Source: Verrucomicrobiaceae bacterium UBA7681 (GTDB lineage Bacteria > Verrucomicrobiota > Verrucomicrobiia > Verrucomicrobiales > Verrucomicrobiaceae). Taken from it: a DNA stretch of 29,301 nt. Under the pieces are notes generated by a model, which was given only the letters and a program-made list of their open reading frames with translations, had not been told where the DNA came from and ran no database searches. The stretch covers positions 143,020-172,320 of the forward strand of contig DLGZ01000054.1 in the NCBI GenBank assembly GCA_002482965.1, in the 5' to 3' direction. This document shows, in pieces, positions 15,791 to 23,529 of this stretch (positions are counted from its first letter, which is position 1; every line of letters begins with the position of its first letter). Both the position numbers and the translations under genes were made by a program.

Positions 15791-15804
15791 CCGCCTGAAG
15801 GCGG
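15791..15804 (+). terminator. Small hairpin after the DUF4126 gene
   Basis: CCGCC and GGCGG close a TGAA tetraloop, or a 6-bp stem with a 2-base gap. No T-run follows. Read on the minus strand its core is CCTTCAGG, the same core as the hairpins at 28841-28859 and 28928-28944, so it may belong to a repeat family rather than being a true terminator. Confidence 0.4.
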
Positions 15805-15973
15805 AACAACAATACATGGTCTGTGGAATGCGTAGCGCTGTGCAGGTGAAGCGAGGAGCAGCGATTATCGGTGCCGCGTTCGGCATCCGGAACTCAGCGC
15901 GGGAACATAGCAGGAGGATCGAGGACGAGTTCGAGTAGGAGGACGAGAAGGATTTCGCTATGGCGAAACTCAA

Positions 15974-16354
15974 TCACTCGATCTCTTCGCCGGGATCATC
16001 GAGGGCGTGGGCTTTGAGGTCTTCGAGGTCGACCCATTCGAGGGCGGATTCGTGGGAGGCGGAGAGGCACACGGGTGGGGCGCAGCCGGCATCGAGGGCT
16101 TCCTTCCAGCGTGTGACGCAGAGGCACCAGCGGTCGCCGGGTTTGAGGCCGGGGAAGTCCCATTGGGGGGCGGGGGTGGAGAGATCGTTGCCGCTGAGAT
16201 AGGAGAAGTTCAGAAAGGCTTCGGTGGCCTCAATGCAGACGGTGTGCAGGCCGACATCGCCGGGGCCGGTGCGGCAGTAGCCGTCGCGGTAGAACCCGGT
16301 CATGGGTTTGCGACAGCAGCAGGTGAGTGGTTTGAGGAGGACGTTGGTACGCAT
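15974..16354 (-). CDS. DUF2237 family protein
   Basis: 126 residues, the standard length for PF09996. The diagnostic order is intact: NVLLKPLTCCCRKPMTGFYRDGYC, TGPGDVGLHTVCIEAT, FLNFSYLSGNDLSTPAP, FPGLKPGDRWCLCVTRW, then APPVCLSASHESALE. Several conserved cysteines (the CCC run near residue 13, the WCLC pair) hint at metal or redox chemistry, but no function is established for the family. No signal peptide, so cytoplasmic. It sits between non-coding repeat-bearing stretches and appears monocistronic. Confidence 0.88.
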   Translation of the reverse strand: MRTNVLLKPLTCCCRKPMTGFYRDGYCRTGPGDVGLHTVCIEATEAFLNFSYLSGNDLSTPAPQWDFPGLKPGDRWCLCVTRWKEALDAGCAPPVCLSASHESALEWVDLEDLKAHALDDPGEEIE

Positions 16355-16415
16355 GGGGGATTATGAATGCGGCAGGAGGAGAGTGCCAGAGAGTTCCAGT
16401 GCGGAAGACAGAGAA

Positions 16416-16446
16416 TTAACCACGGAATACACTGAATACACGGAAG
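16416..16446. repeat. Short repeat with GAATACAC units between DUF2237 and PL6 genes
   Basis: The stretch TTAACCACGGAATACACTG is followed at once by AATACACGGAAG, giving two copies of an AATACAC unit nine bases apart. Such blocks are a common form of intergenic filler in PVC genomes. It lies 28 bases past the end of the PL6 gene. Confidence 0.6.
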
Positions 16447-16474
16447 CCGAACAGGAGGCTTTCACCTTGCTGGA

Positions 16475-17701
16475 CTACTGTTGTCTCCAAGCAGGGCCGA
16501 TGGGTGCGGTAGGTGGGAGCAGCGTGGTGGGAGGGGCGGCGGTGATGGTGTGATTGTCCTTGATGGTGACGCCTTCCACTGCGCATTTGATTTCAAAGGG
16601 TTCGGCTTTGTTGGTCTGAATAGTGTTGTTGCTGATCTCGGTTTCCAATGGTGGGAGCGTGGCTTTTTTGTCGCCGCTCATGCCGATGAGGATGTTGTGC
16701 GCGCAGTTGATGAAGGTGTTGCCGGTGACCTTGGCGCGTTTGACCTGGAAGTAGCCGTTGGGCACGGAATTGGGGATGCCGAGCATGATGCAGAGGGCGC
16801 TGCGCTCGTCATCGCCAGTGAGGTTTTCAAAGCGGTTGGCGGTGACGGTGTGGTCTTCGCCGATGATGCGGACGCCGCCGGCGCCTTTGGCTCCGTCGCC
16901 AATGAAGGTGTTGTTCTCTACGGTGCAGCCATTGCCATGGCGAAGGGTGAGGGTGCCGGAGACGCCTTTGAAGGTGTTGTGGCGGTAAAGATTGCCGCAG
17001 GATTTGTTGGAGATGCACTCGGCTTCGCCATCGCATTTCTCAAAGAGGTTGTGCTCGACGATGCAGGAGGCGGTTTGCATGGAGGTCTTGCTGTCGCCGA
17101 GGCGGATGGTTTCGCCGCCGTTTTTGCCGAGCTTCTGGCGGGGGCCAAAGTGATTGTGATCGATCTGGTGTTTGCCCTGGTCTTTGGATTCGTTGGAGAG
17201 CCAGACGACCATGGTGGTGCCCTGCGTGGTCTTGCCGGCGATGTAGCAGTGGTCGACGCGATTGCGTGCGCCGTAGATGGAGATGAACTGGGAGGAGGCT
17301 GTGGAAGCGAGCTGGGTGTCGTTGGTGACGGCGCAGTTGGTGATGCGGGAGTCGGTGGCGAGTTGTTTGGAGTCTTTGCGCAGTTCGATGACTTGGTCGG
17401 CGGTGGGGTTTTGAAACCAGAGGCCGTCCACGATGATGTGGGAGCCGCCGACGGAGAGGCGTGAGGCGCCGGTGAAGATGACTTTGCCGGGGGTTTGGGC
17501 TTTGATGGTGACGGGGTTTTCGGCGGTGCCTTCGGCGTGGAGTTTGAGCTGGGCGTCGGTCCAGGTGCCGTCGTTCAAGATGAGGGTGTCGCCTGCGTTG
17601 ATTGTTTGAGCGGCGGCGGCGAATGCGGCGGCATCTGCGATAGGGATGTCTTTGGCCAGAGCGGGAATGGCGAGGGCTAAGGCGAAGAGGGTGAGGCGCA
17701 T
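16475..17701 (-). CDS. Polysaccharide lyase family 6 (chondroitinase-B/alginate-lyase-like)
   Basis: 408 residues from the ATG at 17699-17701; the open frame continues upstream, but only this ATG gives a signal peptide (MRLTLFALALAIPALA). The rest is a right-handed parallel beta-helix with the PL6 hallmarks: NGGETIRLGDS, then SNKSCGNLYRHNTF containing the family's catalytic lysine, then GTLTLRHGNGCTVENNTFIGD containing the catalytic arginine, and GGVRIIGEDHTVTANRF. PL6 enzymes cleave uronate polysaccharides (alginate, dermatan sulfate) by beta-elimination. The product is exported to the periplasm or beyond. It is divergent from the toxin-antitoxin pair, with a 63-base gap. Family is secure; substrate is not readable. 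Confidence 0.93.
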   Translation of the reverse strand: MRLTLFALALAIPALAKDIPIADAAAFAAAAQTINAGDTLILNDGTWTDAQLKLHAEGTAENPVTIKAQTPGKVIFTGASRLSVGGSHIIVDGLWFQNPTADQVIELRKDSKQLATDSRITNCAVTNDTQLASTASSQFISIYGARNRVDHCYIAGKTTQGTTMVVWLSNESKDQGKHQIDHNHFGPRQKLGKNGGETIRLGDSKTSMQTASCIVEHNLFEKCDGEAECISNKSCGNLYRHNTFKGVSGTLTLRHGNGCTVENNTFIGDGAKGAGGVRIIGEDHTVTANRFENLTGDDERSALCIMLGIPNSVPNGYFQVKRAKVTGNTFINCAHNILIGMSGDKKATLPPLETEISNNTIQTNKAEPFEIKCAVEGVTIKDNHTITAAPPTTLLPPTAPIGPAWRQQ

Positions 17702-17729
17702 GGGTGGCCTATGAGAGACGGCAGGGGGC

Positions 17730-17758
17730 TTGACGGCAAGGTGGTTTTCCGGCACACT
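17730..17758 (+). promoter_or_regulatory. Possible promoter of the toxin-antitoxin pair
   Basis: TTGACG at 17730-17735 matches the -35 consensus at five of six positions. Seventeen bases later CACACT (17753-17758) is a weak -10. If real, transcription would begin at or next to the antitoxin ATG (17765), giving a leaderless or near-leaderless message. Pattern match only. Confidence 0.25.
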
Positions 17759-17764
17759 TGCAGC

Positions 17765-18007
17765 ATGACTTCCCTGCCTGAGTCCAAAGCGCGCACGAAG
17801 CTCCGCCAGTTGATGGTGGAGACAGCGGACTCGCATGAGCCGATTCAGATCACCGGTCGCAGTGGCAATGCGGTGCTGATCTCTGAGGACGACTGGCGCA
17901 GCATTCAAGAGACTTTGCATCTGCTGGCCATTCCAGGCATGCGTGAGTCGATCCGCAAAGGGATGAGAGAGCCGCTGTCCAAAGCTTCCAAGAATCCCGG
18001 CTGGTGA
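17765..18007 (+). CDS. Type II toxin-antitoxin system antitoxin, Phd/YefM family
   Basis: 80 residues from the ATG at 17765 (MTSLPESKARTKLRQLMVET). The N-terminal DNA-binding fold of Phd/YefM proteins is recognisable: an SKARTKLRQLM helix, EPIQITGRSGNAVLISEDDW (residues about 22-41), then a helical, basic C-terminus (KGMREPLSKASKNPGW) expected to wrap the toxin. Such antitoxins neutralise the toxin and repress the shared promoter, so autoregulation through the 63-base divergent gap is likely. Its stop overlaps the toxin's GTG start. An upstream in-frame ATG at 17711 is rejected because it adds sequence foreign to the family. Confidence 0.92.
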   Translation: MTSLPESKARTKLRQLMVETADSHEPIQITGRSGNAVLISEDDWRSIQETLHLLAIPGMRESIRKGMREPLSKASKNPGW

Positions 18008-18267
18008 ACTGGACGGTCGTCTATACCAAGCAGGCGCAAAAGGATGCGAAGAAGATCGCCTCCTCGAATTTGAAATCTCAAACGCAGCGACTGCTGGACG
18101 AGCTGGCGAAGAACCCGTTTCAAACGCCGCCTCCTTACGAGAAGTTGGTGGGAGATTTGGACGGTGCCTATTCACGGCGCATCAACATCCAGCATCGCCT
18201 CGTCTATCAGGTGTATGAAACCGAGCATGCGGTGAAGGTGCTGCGGATGTGGACACATTATGAGTGA
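18004..18267 (+). CDS. yoeB: Type II toxin, Txe/YoeB family mRNA interferase
   Basis: 87 residues starting at a GTG that overlaps the antitoxin stop (GTGA, 18004-18007), so the two are translationally coupled. The RelE-fold catalytic residues of YoeB can be placed: E46 (PPYEKLVGDL), R65 (IQHRLVY) and the C-terminal histidine-tyrosine pair H85-Y86 (MWTHYE). YSRRINIQHRLVYQV matches the family core. The family cleaves mRNA at the ribosomal A site. No lesion is visible, so the module appears intact. It is followed by a weak inverted repeat at 18275-18302. Confidence 0.94.
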   Translation: MNWTVVYTKQAQKDAKKIASSNLKSQTQRLLDELAKNPFQTPPPYEKLVGDLDGAYSRRINIQHRLVYQVYETEHAVKVLRMWTHYE

Positions 18268-18274
18268 CACGGTG

Positions 18275-18302
18275 ACCGGCATCTAAGAGAATGGTTGCCG
18301 GT
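18275..18302 (+). terminator. Inverted repeat after the toxin gene
   Basis: ACCGGCA (18275-18281) pairs with TGCCGGT (18296-18302) across a 14-base loop, starting eight bases after the toxin stop. No T-run follows, so terminator function is uncertain. Confidence 0.3.
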
Positions 18303-18330
18303 GGCACGTCAGCACGGCACAATCGGCTAT

Positions 18331-18702
18331 ATGAAACCCAACCTTGTGTGGTTTGACATTCCGGCGGTCGATCTTGACCGGGCGATTCGTTTTTATTCGG
18401 CGGTGCTGGGACGAGAGATCAAGCAGGAGATCCTCGGGGGAGTTCCCACCGGCATGCTACCGACGGCGGATGGTGGGCAGCAGGGGTGCGTGGTGGTGGT
18501 GAAGGATTTCAAGCCTTCGGCGGACGGGATCATGATTTACCTGGATGTGAACGGGCGGCTGAAGGAGGCGGTGGCTGCGGTGAGGGCGAATGGGGGGACG
18601 GTGCAGCAGGATGTGCACTCGATTGGCGAGTATGGGTTCCGTGCGGAGGTGCTGGATTCGGAAGGGAACTGCATTGCGTTGCATGCGGAGACGGAGGGGT
18701 GA
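18331..18702 (+). CDS. VOC family (glyoxalase/bleomycin-resistance-like) protein
   Basis: 123 residues from the ATG at 18331 (MKPNLVWFDIPAVDLDRAIRFYSAVLG). This is the usual single-module VOC length: two beta-alpha-beta-beta-beta units, with WFDIPAVDLDRAIRFYSAVLG opening the first and DGIMIYLDVNGRLKEAVAAVRANGGTV opening the second. The last strand (FRAEVLDSEGNCIALHAE) has the usual D..GN pattern. VOC proteins bind divalent metals and act as lyases, dioxygenases or drug-binding proteins; which applies here cannot be told. It is 63 bases downstream of the toxin gene, and no functional link is implied. Confidence 0.88.
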   Translation: MKPNLVWFDIPAVDLDRAIRFYSAVLGREIKQEILGGVPTGMLPTADGGQQGCVVVVKDFKPSADGIMIYLDVNGRLKEAVAAVRANGGTVQQDVHSIGEYGFRAEVLDSEGNCIALHAETEG

Positions 18703-18757
18703 GGAAGCAAGCGGCACGATGACAAAAATTTATTCCTTCAGCTACTTTTCTGGATAG

Positions 18758-19309
18758 ATGAAACTCGATACCCCCAAGCAGCGCTACTTGTTTGAACGTC
18801 ACACAGTAGAGGAGATCCGTTCATGGAATCAGCGCCTGAAATACTTTCGGTATTTCCGGGCCTACGGCGGCCACGCCAATGATTCAGACTCGCTCGACGT
18901 GGCAATTTCGTATCGAGGGGAAGAGGAGCTAATTTCGCTGCTCAATCAGCTCGGCATTCATCCGGCCACCCATACAACGGCTCCGCCACAACCCGAGGTA
19001 GGCGTGAGCTATCCAAGCACCGAGTATGAAAAATTCCCGAGCATTATCGGCGGAACACGTTGGATCGAGCAGCCAGGACATACTGAGATTTTTGGCATTC
19101 CTGTCTTCATCTGGTGTCACGATGACCGGATCATGATCAGCCCGAGGAACGGAGCATGGGAAGTTGATGACTCCACCGTTGCAGCAGCAGAGGCAATCGA
19201 ACCGCATTTGGCCGGGCTCAAAGACCGGATTATTGATCCTCCTCTGGACACTGAGCACTACCTCTGTGCAGCCAAGCACCCCATACTACGCAGCGAACAA
19301 AGCAGCTGA
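18758..19309 (+). CDS. Hypothetical protein, 183 aa
   Basis: 183 residues starting MKLDTPKQRYLFERHTVEEIRSWNQRLKYFRYFRAYGG. Soluble, with no signal peptide or membrane helix. The N-terminal 50 residues are rich in aromatic and basic residues and probably helical; residues 90-150 look beta-rich (IIGGTRWIEQPGHTEIFGIPVFIWCHDDRIMISPRNGAWEVDDS). No family was recognised. Its base composition is nearer 50-55% G+C and codon use differs from neighbours, compatible with recent acquisition. It follows the toxin-antitoxin and VOC genes on the same strand, 55 bases after the latter. Confidence 0.65.
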   Translation: MKLDTPKQRYLFERHTVEEIRSWNQRLKYFRYFRAYGGHANDSDSLDVAISYRGEEELISLLNQLGIHPATHTTAPPQPEVGVSYPSTEYEKFPSIIGGTRWIEQPGHTEIFGIPVFIWCHDDRIMISPRNGAWEVDDSTVAAAEAIEPHLAGLKDRIIDPPLDTEHYLCAAKHPILRSEQSS

Positions 19310-19360
19310 GGTAGCCCTGCCTCGCTCAACACCAGATCTTAGAGGTTAAGCGCGACAGTT

Positions 19361-21010
19361 TTATAAACTCACGCCGCGTTTCCAAGGGAGGAAGTCGTCC
19401 TGGCCGAGGGAGACGGCTTTGGGGGTGTATTCTCCGCTGGCGGTGGCGATGACGAGTTCGAGCATGTCTTCGCCCATTTGTTCGACGGTTTTTTGGCCTG
19501 TGATGATGGGGCCGGTGTCGAAGTCGATGAGGTCGGGCATGCGCTTGGCGAGGTCGGTGTTGGTGGAGATTTTGAGGGTGGGGCAGACGGGATTGCCGGT
19601 GGGGGTGCCGAGGCCGGTGGTGAAGAGCATCATGTTGCAGCCGCCGCCGGCGAGGGCGGTGGTGCTTTCGACGTCGTTGCCGGGGGTGCAGTAGAGGGTG
19701 AGGCCGCCGTGCTGGCGGATGGGCTCGGCGTAGTCGAGGACATCGACGATGGGGCTGGTGCCGCCTTTTTTGGCTGCGCCGGCGGATTTGATGCCGTCGG
19801 TGACGAGGCCGTCGCGGATGTTGCCGGGGCTGGGGTTGGCATCGAAGCCGGAGCCGCAGGCCTGGGCGGTGGCTTCGTAGGCGCGCATGAGGTGGACGAA
19901 TTTATCGGCGAGGGCGGAGGTGACGCAGCGGTCGCTGAGGCTTTGCTCGACGCCGCAGAGTTCGGGGAATTCGCTGAGGACGGGGGCACCGCCGAGCGCG
20001 GCGAGGAGATCGGCGGTGTGGCCGATGGCGGGGTTGGCGGAGATGCCGGAGAAGCCATCGCTGCCGCCGCATTCGACGGCCATGATGAGATTGCTCAGCG
20101 CGCAGGGCTCGCGGGTTTGTTCGTTGGCGGTGGCGAGGTGGAGGAAGGTGTCGCGGATGGCGTTGGCCATCATGTCGCGCTCGGATTTGCTCTTCTGCTG
20201 TTCGTAGATGAGGAGGGGTTTTTCGAGCTTGGGGTAGAGAGCGGCCATCTCGCTTTCGAGGAGGCTGACCTGGGCGTGCTGGCAGCCGAGGCTGAGGATG
20301 GTGGCACCGGCGACGTTGGAGCTGTGGATGTAACCTGCGAGGAGGCGGCAGAGGGCCTGGGCGTCCTGGCGGGTGCCGCCGCAGCCGAGGCCGTGCTCGA
20401 GGAACTTCACGCCATCGATGTTTTTAAAGACGCGGGCGGCGGTGGCGGAGGTTTCGGCTTCGAGGGTGGTGGCTTCGATTTGATCACGCGAGGCACCGGA
20501 GCGGTGGAGATCGACGAGGCGCTGGGCGAAGCGCTCGTAGGGGGAGGTTTTGCCGTAGCCGAGGCTGCGGGTGAGGGCCTCGCGCATGAAGGCGAGGTTG
20601 CGATTTTCGCAGAAGACGAGGGGGATGACGAGCCAGTAATTGGAGGTGCCGGCAGGGCCGACGGAGCGCTTGAAGCCGTTGAAGGTGCGGGTCTTCCACT
20701 TGGAGATGTCGGGCGGGGTCCAGGTGTAGTCGTGCTGCTTGCCGCTGAAGGCGGAGGTGGCGTGGACGACGTTGTGGGTGTGAATCAGAGCGCCGGTAGC
20801 GATGGGCTGGGTGGCTTTGCCGACGGTGACGCCGTACATGGTGATGATGTCGCCGACGGCGAAGTCATGGGCCGCGAATTTCTGTTTGGCGGGGATCTTT
20901 TCGCGGAGGGTCCAGGAGCGGCCGTTGAGGGAGAGGGCGGTGCCGGCGACGAGGTCTGAGAGGGCGACGATGGCGTCGTCGGCAGGGTGGACTTGAAGGA
21001 TGGTGGCCAT
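19361..21010 (-). CDS. uxaA: Altronate dehydratase family protein (UxaA-like)
   Basis: 549 residues. The N-terminal SAF domain (about 1-95) ends in the GALIHTHNV motif. The catalytic UxaA_C region follows, with YGKTSPYERFAQRLVDLHRSG, GCGGTRQDAQALCRLLAGYI, AVECGGSDGFSGISANPAIG and FTTGLGTPTGNPVCPTLKI blocks. Altronate dehydratase converts D-altronate to 2-keto-3-deoxygluconate with an iron centre; galactarate dehydratase is the alternative within the same superfamily. It is somewhat longer than E. coli UxaA (495). It is divergent from the ABC transporter gene, 88 bases apart. A KDG kinase gene at the right edge of the window would take the product further. Substrate assignment between altronate and galactarate is inferred. 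Confidence 0.88.
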   Translation of the reverse strand: MATILQVHPADDAIVALSDLVAGTALSLNGRSWTLREKIPAKQKFAAHDFAVGDIITMYGVTVGKATQPIATGALIHTHNVVHATSAFSGKQHDYTWTPPDISKWKTRTFNGFKRSVGPAGTSNYWLVIPLVFCENRNLAFMREALTRSLGYGKTSPYERFAQRLVDLHRSGASRDQIEATTLEAETSATAARVFKNIDGVKFLEHGLGCGGTRQDAQALCRLLAGYIHSSNVAGATILSLGCQHAQVSLLESEMAALYPKLEKPLLIYEQQKSKSERDMMANAIRDTFLHLATANEQTREPCALSNLIMAVECGGSDGFSGISANPAIGHTADLLAALGGAPVLSEFPELCGVEQSLSDRCVTSALADKFVHLMRAYEATAQACGSGFDANPSPGNIRDGLVTDGIKSAGAAKKGGTSPIVDVLDYAEPIRQHGGLTLYCTPGNDVESTTALAGGGCNMMLFTTGLGTPTGNPVCPTLKISTNTDLAKRMPDLIDFDTGPIITGQKTVEQMGEDMLELVIATASGEYTPKAVSLGQDDFLPWKRGVSL

Positions 21011-21098
21011 GGGTGCGCAGGGATAAAGCGCGGTAAGACAAAGGGAAGGCGGAATTTTGAACTTTGCTCTTTCTACCAGACCGGGTTAGATCGGGAAT

Positions 21099-22868
21099 AT
21101 GCTCGAAATCAACAATCTCTCCCACGTTGTTCCAGGAAAAGGCAAGGAGCCGCTGCGCGTGCTGGAACAAGTCAGTTTCATGGCTCCGGGCGGGCATGTG
21201 CTGGCGCTGATCGGGCCTTCTGGCAGCGGCAAGACGACGCTGCTGCGCATTCTCGCGGGTCTGACGGAACCCGAGGCCGGGACGGTCACGCTGGGCAAGC
21301 GGGATCTGATCAAGCAGCCGCTGTATGCGAACCAACTCGGCTGGGTGCCTGCGGGAGATGATAATTTGATCGAGCACCTGACGGTGCGGGAAAATTTGAT
21401 CAGCGCGGCGATGCTGCGTGGGGCAGGACGCACAAGAGATGAGGTGCTCTCCCGTGTCTCGCATGTGCTGGTGACGGTGGGGCTGGAGAACATCGCCACG
21501 GAGCGCACCTCGGCGCTGGCGCTGCCGCAGCGGCGCAGGCTGAAGCTGGGACTGGCGCTGGTGGCGGACCCGGTGATCGTGCTGTGCGATGATTTCACGG
21601 TGGGGCTGGATGTGCGCAGTGAGCGTGAGTTTGAGGCGCTGCTGAAAATGGTGTCCACGGACCGGCCGGACCGCATCGTGATCCATGCCACGGATTCGCT
21701 GTCCAATCTGGGAGCGTATGACACGGTGGTGGTGATGCATGAAGGCTATGTGGCCTTTCATGGTCCCGCGCGTGCCGTGCCGCACTACTTTACGGTACCG
21801 ACCTATGATGAAGTCTATGCCCGGCTGGCCAAACGCCCCGCGCAGCGCTGGGGCGACTCATGGATGAAGCACCGTGATGCGTACTACGCGGCATTCAAGC
21901 TCGGTGGTGGCGTGGCGGAGAAGCTTTCCCCTGCCGAGGAAGATCCGGGCGATGAAGACCGCACGATCCTCATGAAGCAGAAGGGCGATGAGGACGAAGA
22001 TGAGGTCAAAAAGCCCGCCGAAGCCGAGGTGCGGCCGATCATTCCGCTGCCGGGCATCCTCAGCCAGGCGCAGCATTTGGTGAAACGTCGATGGTCGCTG
22101 CTGCGCCGCACTCCGCGTGAGTGGATCACGCATGCTTCGCTGCTGGTGGGGGCGCCGGCCATAGCCGCACTGCTGCTGCTGCCGAATTTAAAACTGCTCA
22201 AGGAAATGCGCGGCGGCAGCACCGCTGCCGATGTGGTCTGGCCGGCGGCGCACACCGTCTCGATGATTGTGCTGATTCAGATCCTGCTGGTGCTGTTCAT
22301 GGCGCTGCGCCTCGGCGCGCGCGAGATCGCCGGGAGACGCGCTCTTTACGAACGCGAACGCATCGGTGGCGTAAGCCCCGCCGCGTGGCTGATCGGCTCT
22401 CTGCTCTTCATACTGCCCATCATTTTGGTGCAGAGCATCTGGATGGAGATGTTTCTGGACATCGTCACCGGCTCTGGCGGACTGCCGGGCACCGGCATGG
22501 CCAAGCTGGTGCTGCCTGCCCTCTCTGGCGCTGCCTTTGCGGCCCTTTGCCTGGGCATCTCCGCGAACTCCGACAGCAAGGAGCGCGCACACAGCATCTC
22601 CCTCACGCTGCTGTGTGCCAATATCCTGCTCTGCGGTGCGCTGCTGGGCTTCCCGAAGCTTCTGGGGCATGTGGTCCACCCGTTCATCACAGCGCACTAC
22701 GGCTGGTCTGGGATCATCGACTCGCTGGAAAAGACCGCCTACTTCGAGCCCATCGACAAACTGGTGAAGACCTGGTTTGCCACGCCGGATTTCGCGATGA
22801 GCATGCTCGGGGTGCATTTCCTCGTCGGTGTGGTGCTGACGTATGTGGGATTGCGTCGGCGTGCGTGA
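21099..22868 (+). CDS. ABC transporter, ATPase and permease fused, with non-canonical ATPase motifs
   Basis: 589 residues, an ABCG-like half-transporter layout. The ATPase domain (1-240) has an intact Walker A (GPSGSGKTTLL, 39-49) and an LTVRENL stretch. The Q-loop position reads WVPAGDDNL without glutamine. The LSGGQ signature is replaced by ALALPQRRR (139-147). Walker B ends in CDDFTVGLD, with aspartate (D165) in place of the catalytic glutamate. H196 fits the H-loop. A charged linker (about 270-305) leads to an ABC-2-type membrane domain with about six helices, including LLVGAPAIAALLLLPNL and MIVLIQILLVLFMALRL. Conserved framing argues against a pseudogene. Substrate unknown; ATP hydrolysis may be slow or need a partner. 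Confidence 0.88.
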   Translation: MLEINNLSHVVPGKGKEPLRVLEQVSFMAPGGHVLALIGPSGSGKTTLLRILAGLTEPEAGTVTLGKRDLIKQPLYANQLGWVPAGDDNLIEHLTVRENLISAAMLRGAGRTRDEVLSRVSHVLVTVGLENIATERTSALALPQRRRLKLGLALVADPVIVLCDDFTVGLDVRSEREFEALLKMVSTDRPDRIVIHATDSLSNLGAYDTVVVMHEGYVAFHGPARAVPHYFTVPTYDEVYARLAKRPAQRWGDSWMKHRDAYYAAFKLGGGVAEKLSPAEEDPGDEDRTILMKQKGDEDEDEVKKPAEAEVRPIIPLPGILSQAQHLVKRRWSLLRRTPREWITHASLLVGAPAIAALLLLPNLKLLKEMRGGSTAADVVWPAAHTVSMIVLIQILLVLFMALRLGAREIAGRRALYERERIGGVSPAAWLIGSLLFILPIILVQSIWMEMFLDIVTGSGGLPGTGMAKLVLPALSGAAFAALCLGISANSDSKERAHSISLTLLCANILLCGALLGFPKLLGHVVHPFITAHYGWSGIIDSLEKTAYFEPIDKLVKTWFATPDFAMSMLGVHFLVGVVLTYVGLRRRA

Positions 22869-22902
22869 TGCAGCGAGGATCAGGCAAGTGCGCATTATCG
22901 AG

Positions 22903-22944
22903 TCAAGAATCGTGTCCGCGTACGTACTAGATCACGACTCTTGA
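22903..22944. terminator. Long imperfect hairpin after the ABC transporter gene
   Basis: TCAAGAATCGTG (22903-22914) pairs with CACGACTCTTGA (22933-22944) with a single mismatch, around an 18-base loop that contains the palindrome GTACGTAC. It starts 34 bases after the ABC stop and 34 bases before the GcvH-like start. No adjacent U-run, so it may be a terminator or a 5'-leader structure. Confidence 0.5.
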
Positions 22945-22978
22945 TGATCCTTTGACCTCTGATTTTTTCTTTTTGTCC

Positions 22979-23458
22979 ATGCTCAATTTTGTCCGCTTCA
23001 AGCACGCCCGGTTTTCCGCCCGGTTTCCTGACACTTTTCGTTACTCACGCTCGCACTACTGGATGGCGAAAGTGGAGGGTGAAACGGATTTGTGGCGGGT
23101 TGGGTTCACCAAGTTCGCGACGCGGATGCTGGGTGAACTGGTCGATTGCGAGTGGAAGCCTGCTGAAGGCGGCCCAGTGACTCCCGGCGACAACATTGGC
23201 TGGGTGGAGGGATTCAAGGCGGCGTCAGATGTGTATTGCGTGATGAACGGAGCGTTTGCGGGTGGGAATCCTGAGCTGAAGGTCGATGCGTGCATCGTGC
23301 GCAGCGATCCGTATGAGCAAGGGTGGCTTTACAGCGTGCGTGGGGAGCCTGAGGCCGAGAGCATGGATGTGCAGGGGTATATTGAACTGCTAGGCGGGAC
23401 GATTCAGAGGATGGCGGAGGAAGGGCACGGGGAAGAGGGCGCGGGTGAGGAGCTGTGA
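22979..23458 (+). CDS. GcvH-like lipoyl-carrier protein (orphan)
   Basis: 159 residues from the ATG at 22979 (MLNFVRFKHARFSARFPDT). The central part matches glycine-cleavage H proteins: VGFTKFATRMLGELVDCEW, GDNIGWVEGFKAASDVYCVMNGAF, ELKVDACIVRSDPYEQGWLYSV. The lipoyl-attachment lysine is present (K80, in EGFKAASD), although the usual VESVKA reads VEGFKA. The N-terminal 25 residues and an acidic C-terminal tail are not standard. No gcvT or gcvP lies nearby, so it may serve the glycine cleavage system in trans or act as a lipoyl carrier in another process. Family call secure; role open. Confidence 0.85.
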   Translation: MLNFVRFKHARFSARFPDTFRYSRSHYWMAKVEGETDLWRVGFTKFATRMLGELVDCEWKPAEGGPVTPGDNIGWVEGFKAASDVYCVMNGAFAGGNPELKVDACIVRSDPYEQGWLYSVRGEPEAESMDVQGYIELLGGTIQRMAEEGHGEEGAGEEL

Positions 23459-23529
23459 ATGAGAAGTGAAAAGCAGGCTTTGAGCGGACTCAGGCCACAG
23501 CATGGCGTGCTCCGAGCGCGGTGCCCGGA

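Noticed and set aside
16481..17464. 327-codon plus-strand frame opposite the PL6 lyase gene
   Set aside because: Low-complexity antisense shadow; the PL6 motifs are on the minus strand.
19478..20959. 493-codon plus-strand open frame opposite the altronate dehydratase gene
   Set aside because: Glycine/alanine/glutamate-rich translation without family motifs; it is the antisense mirror of a high-G+C gene with clear UxaA motifs.
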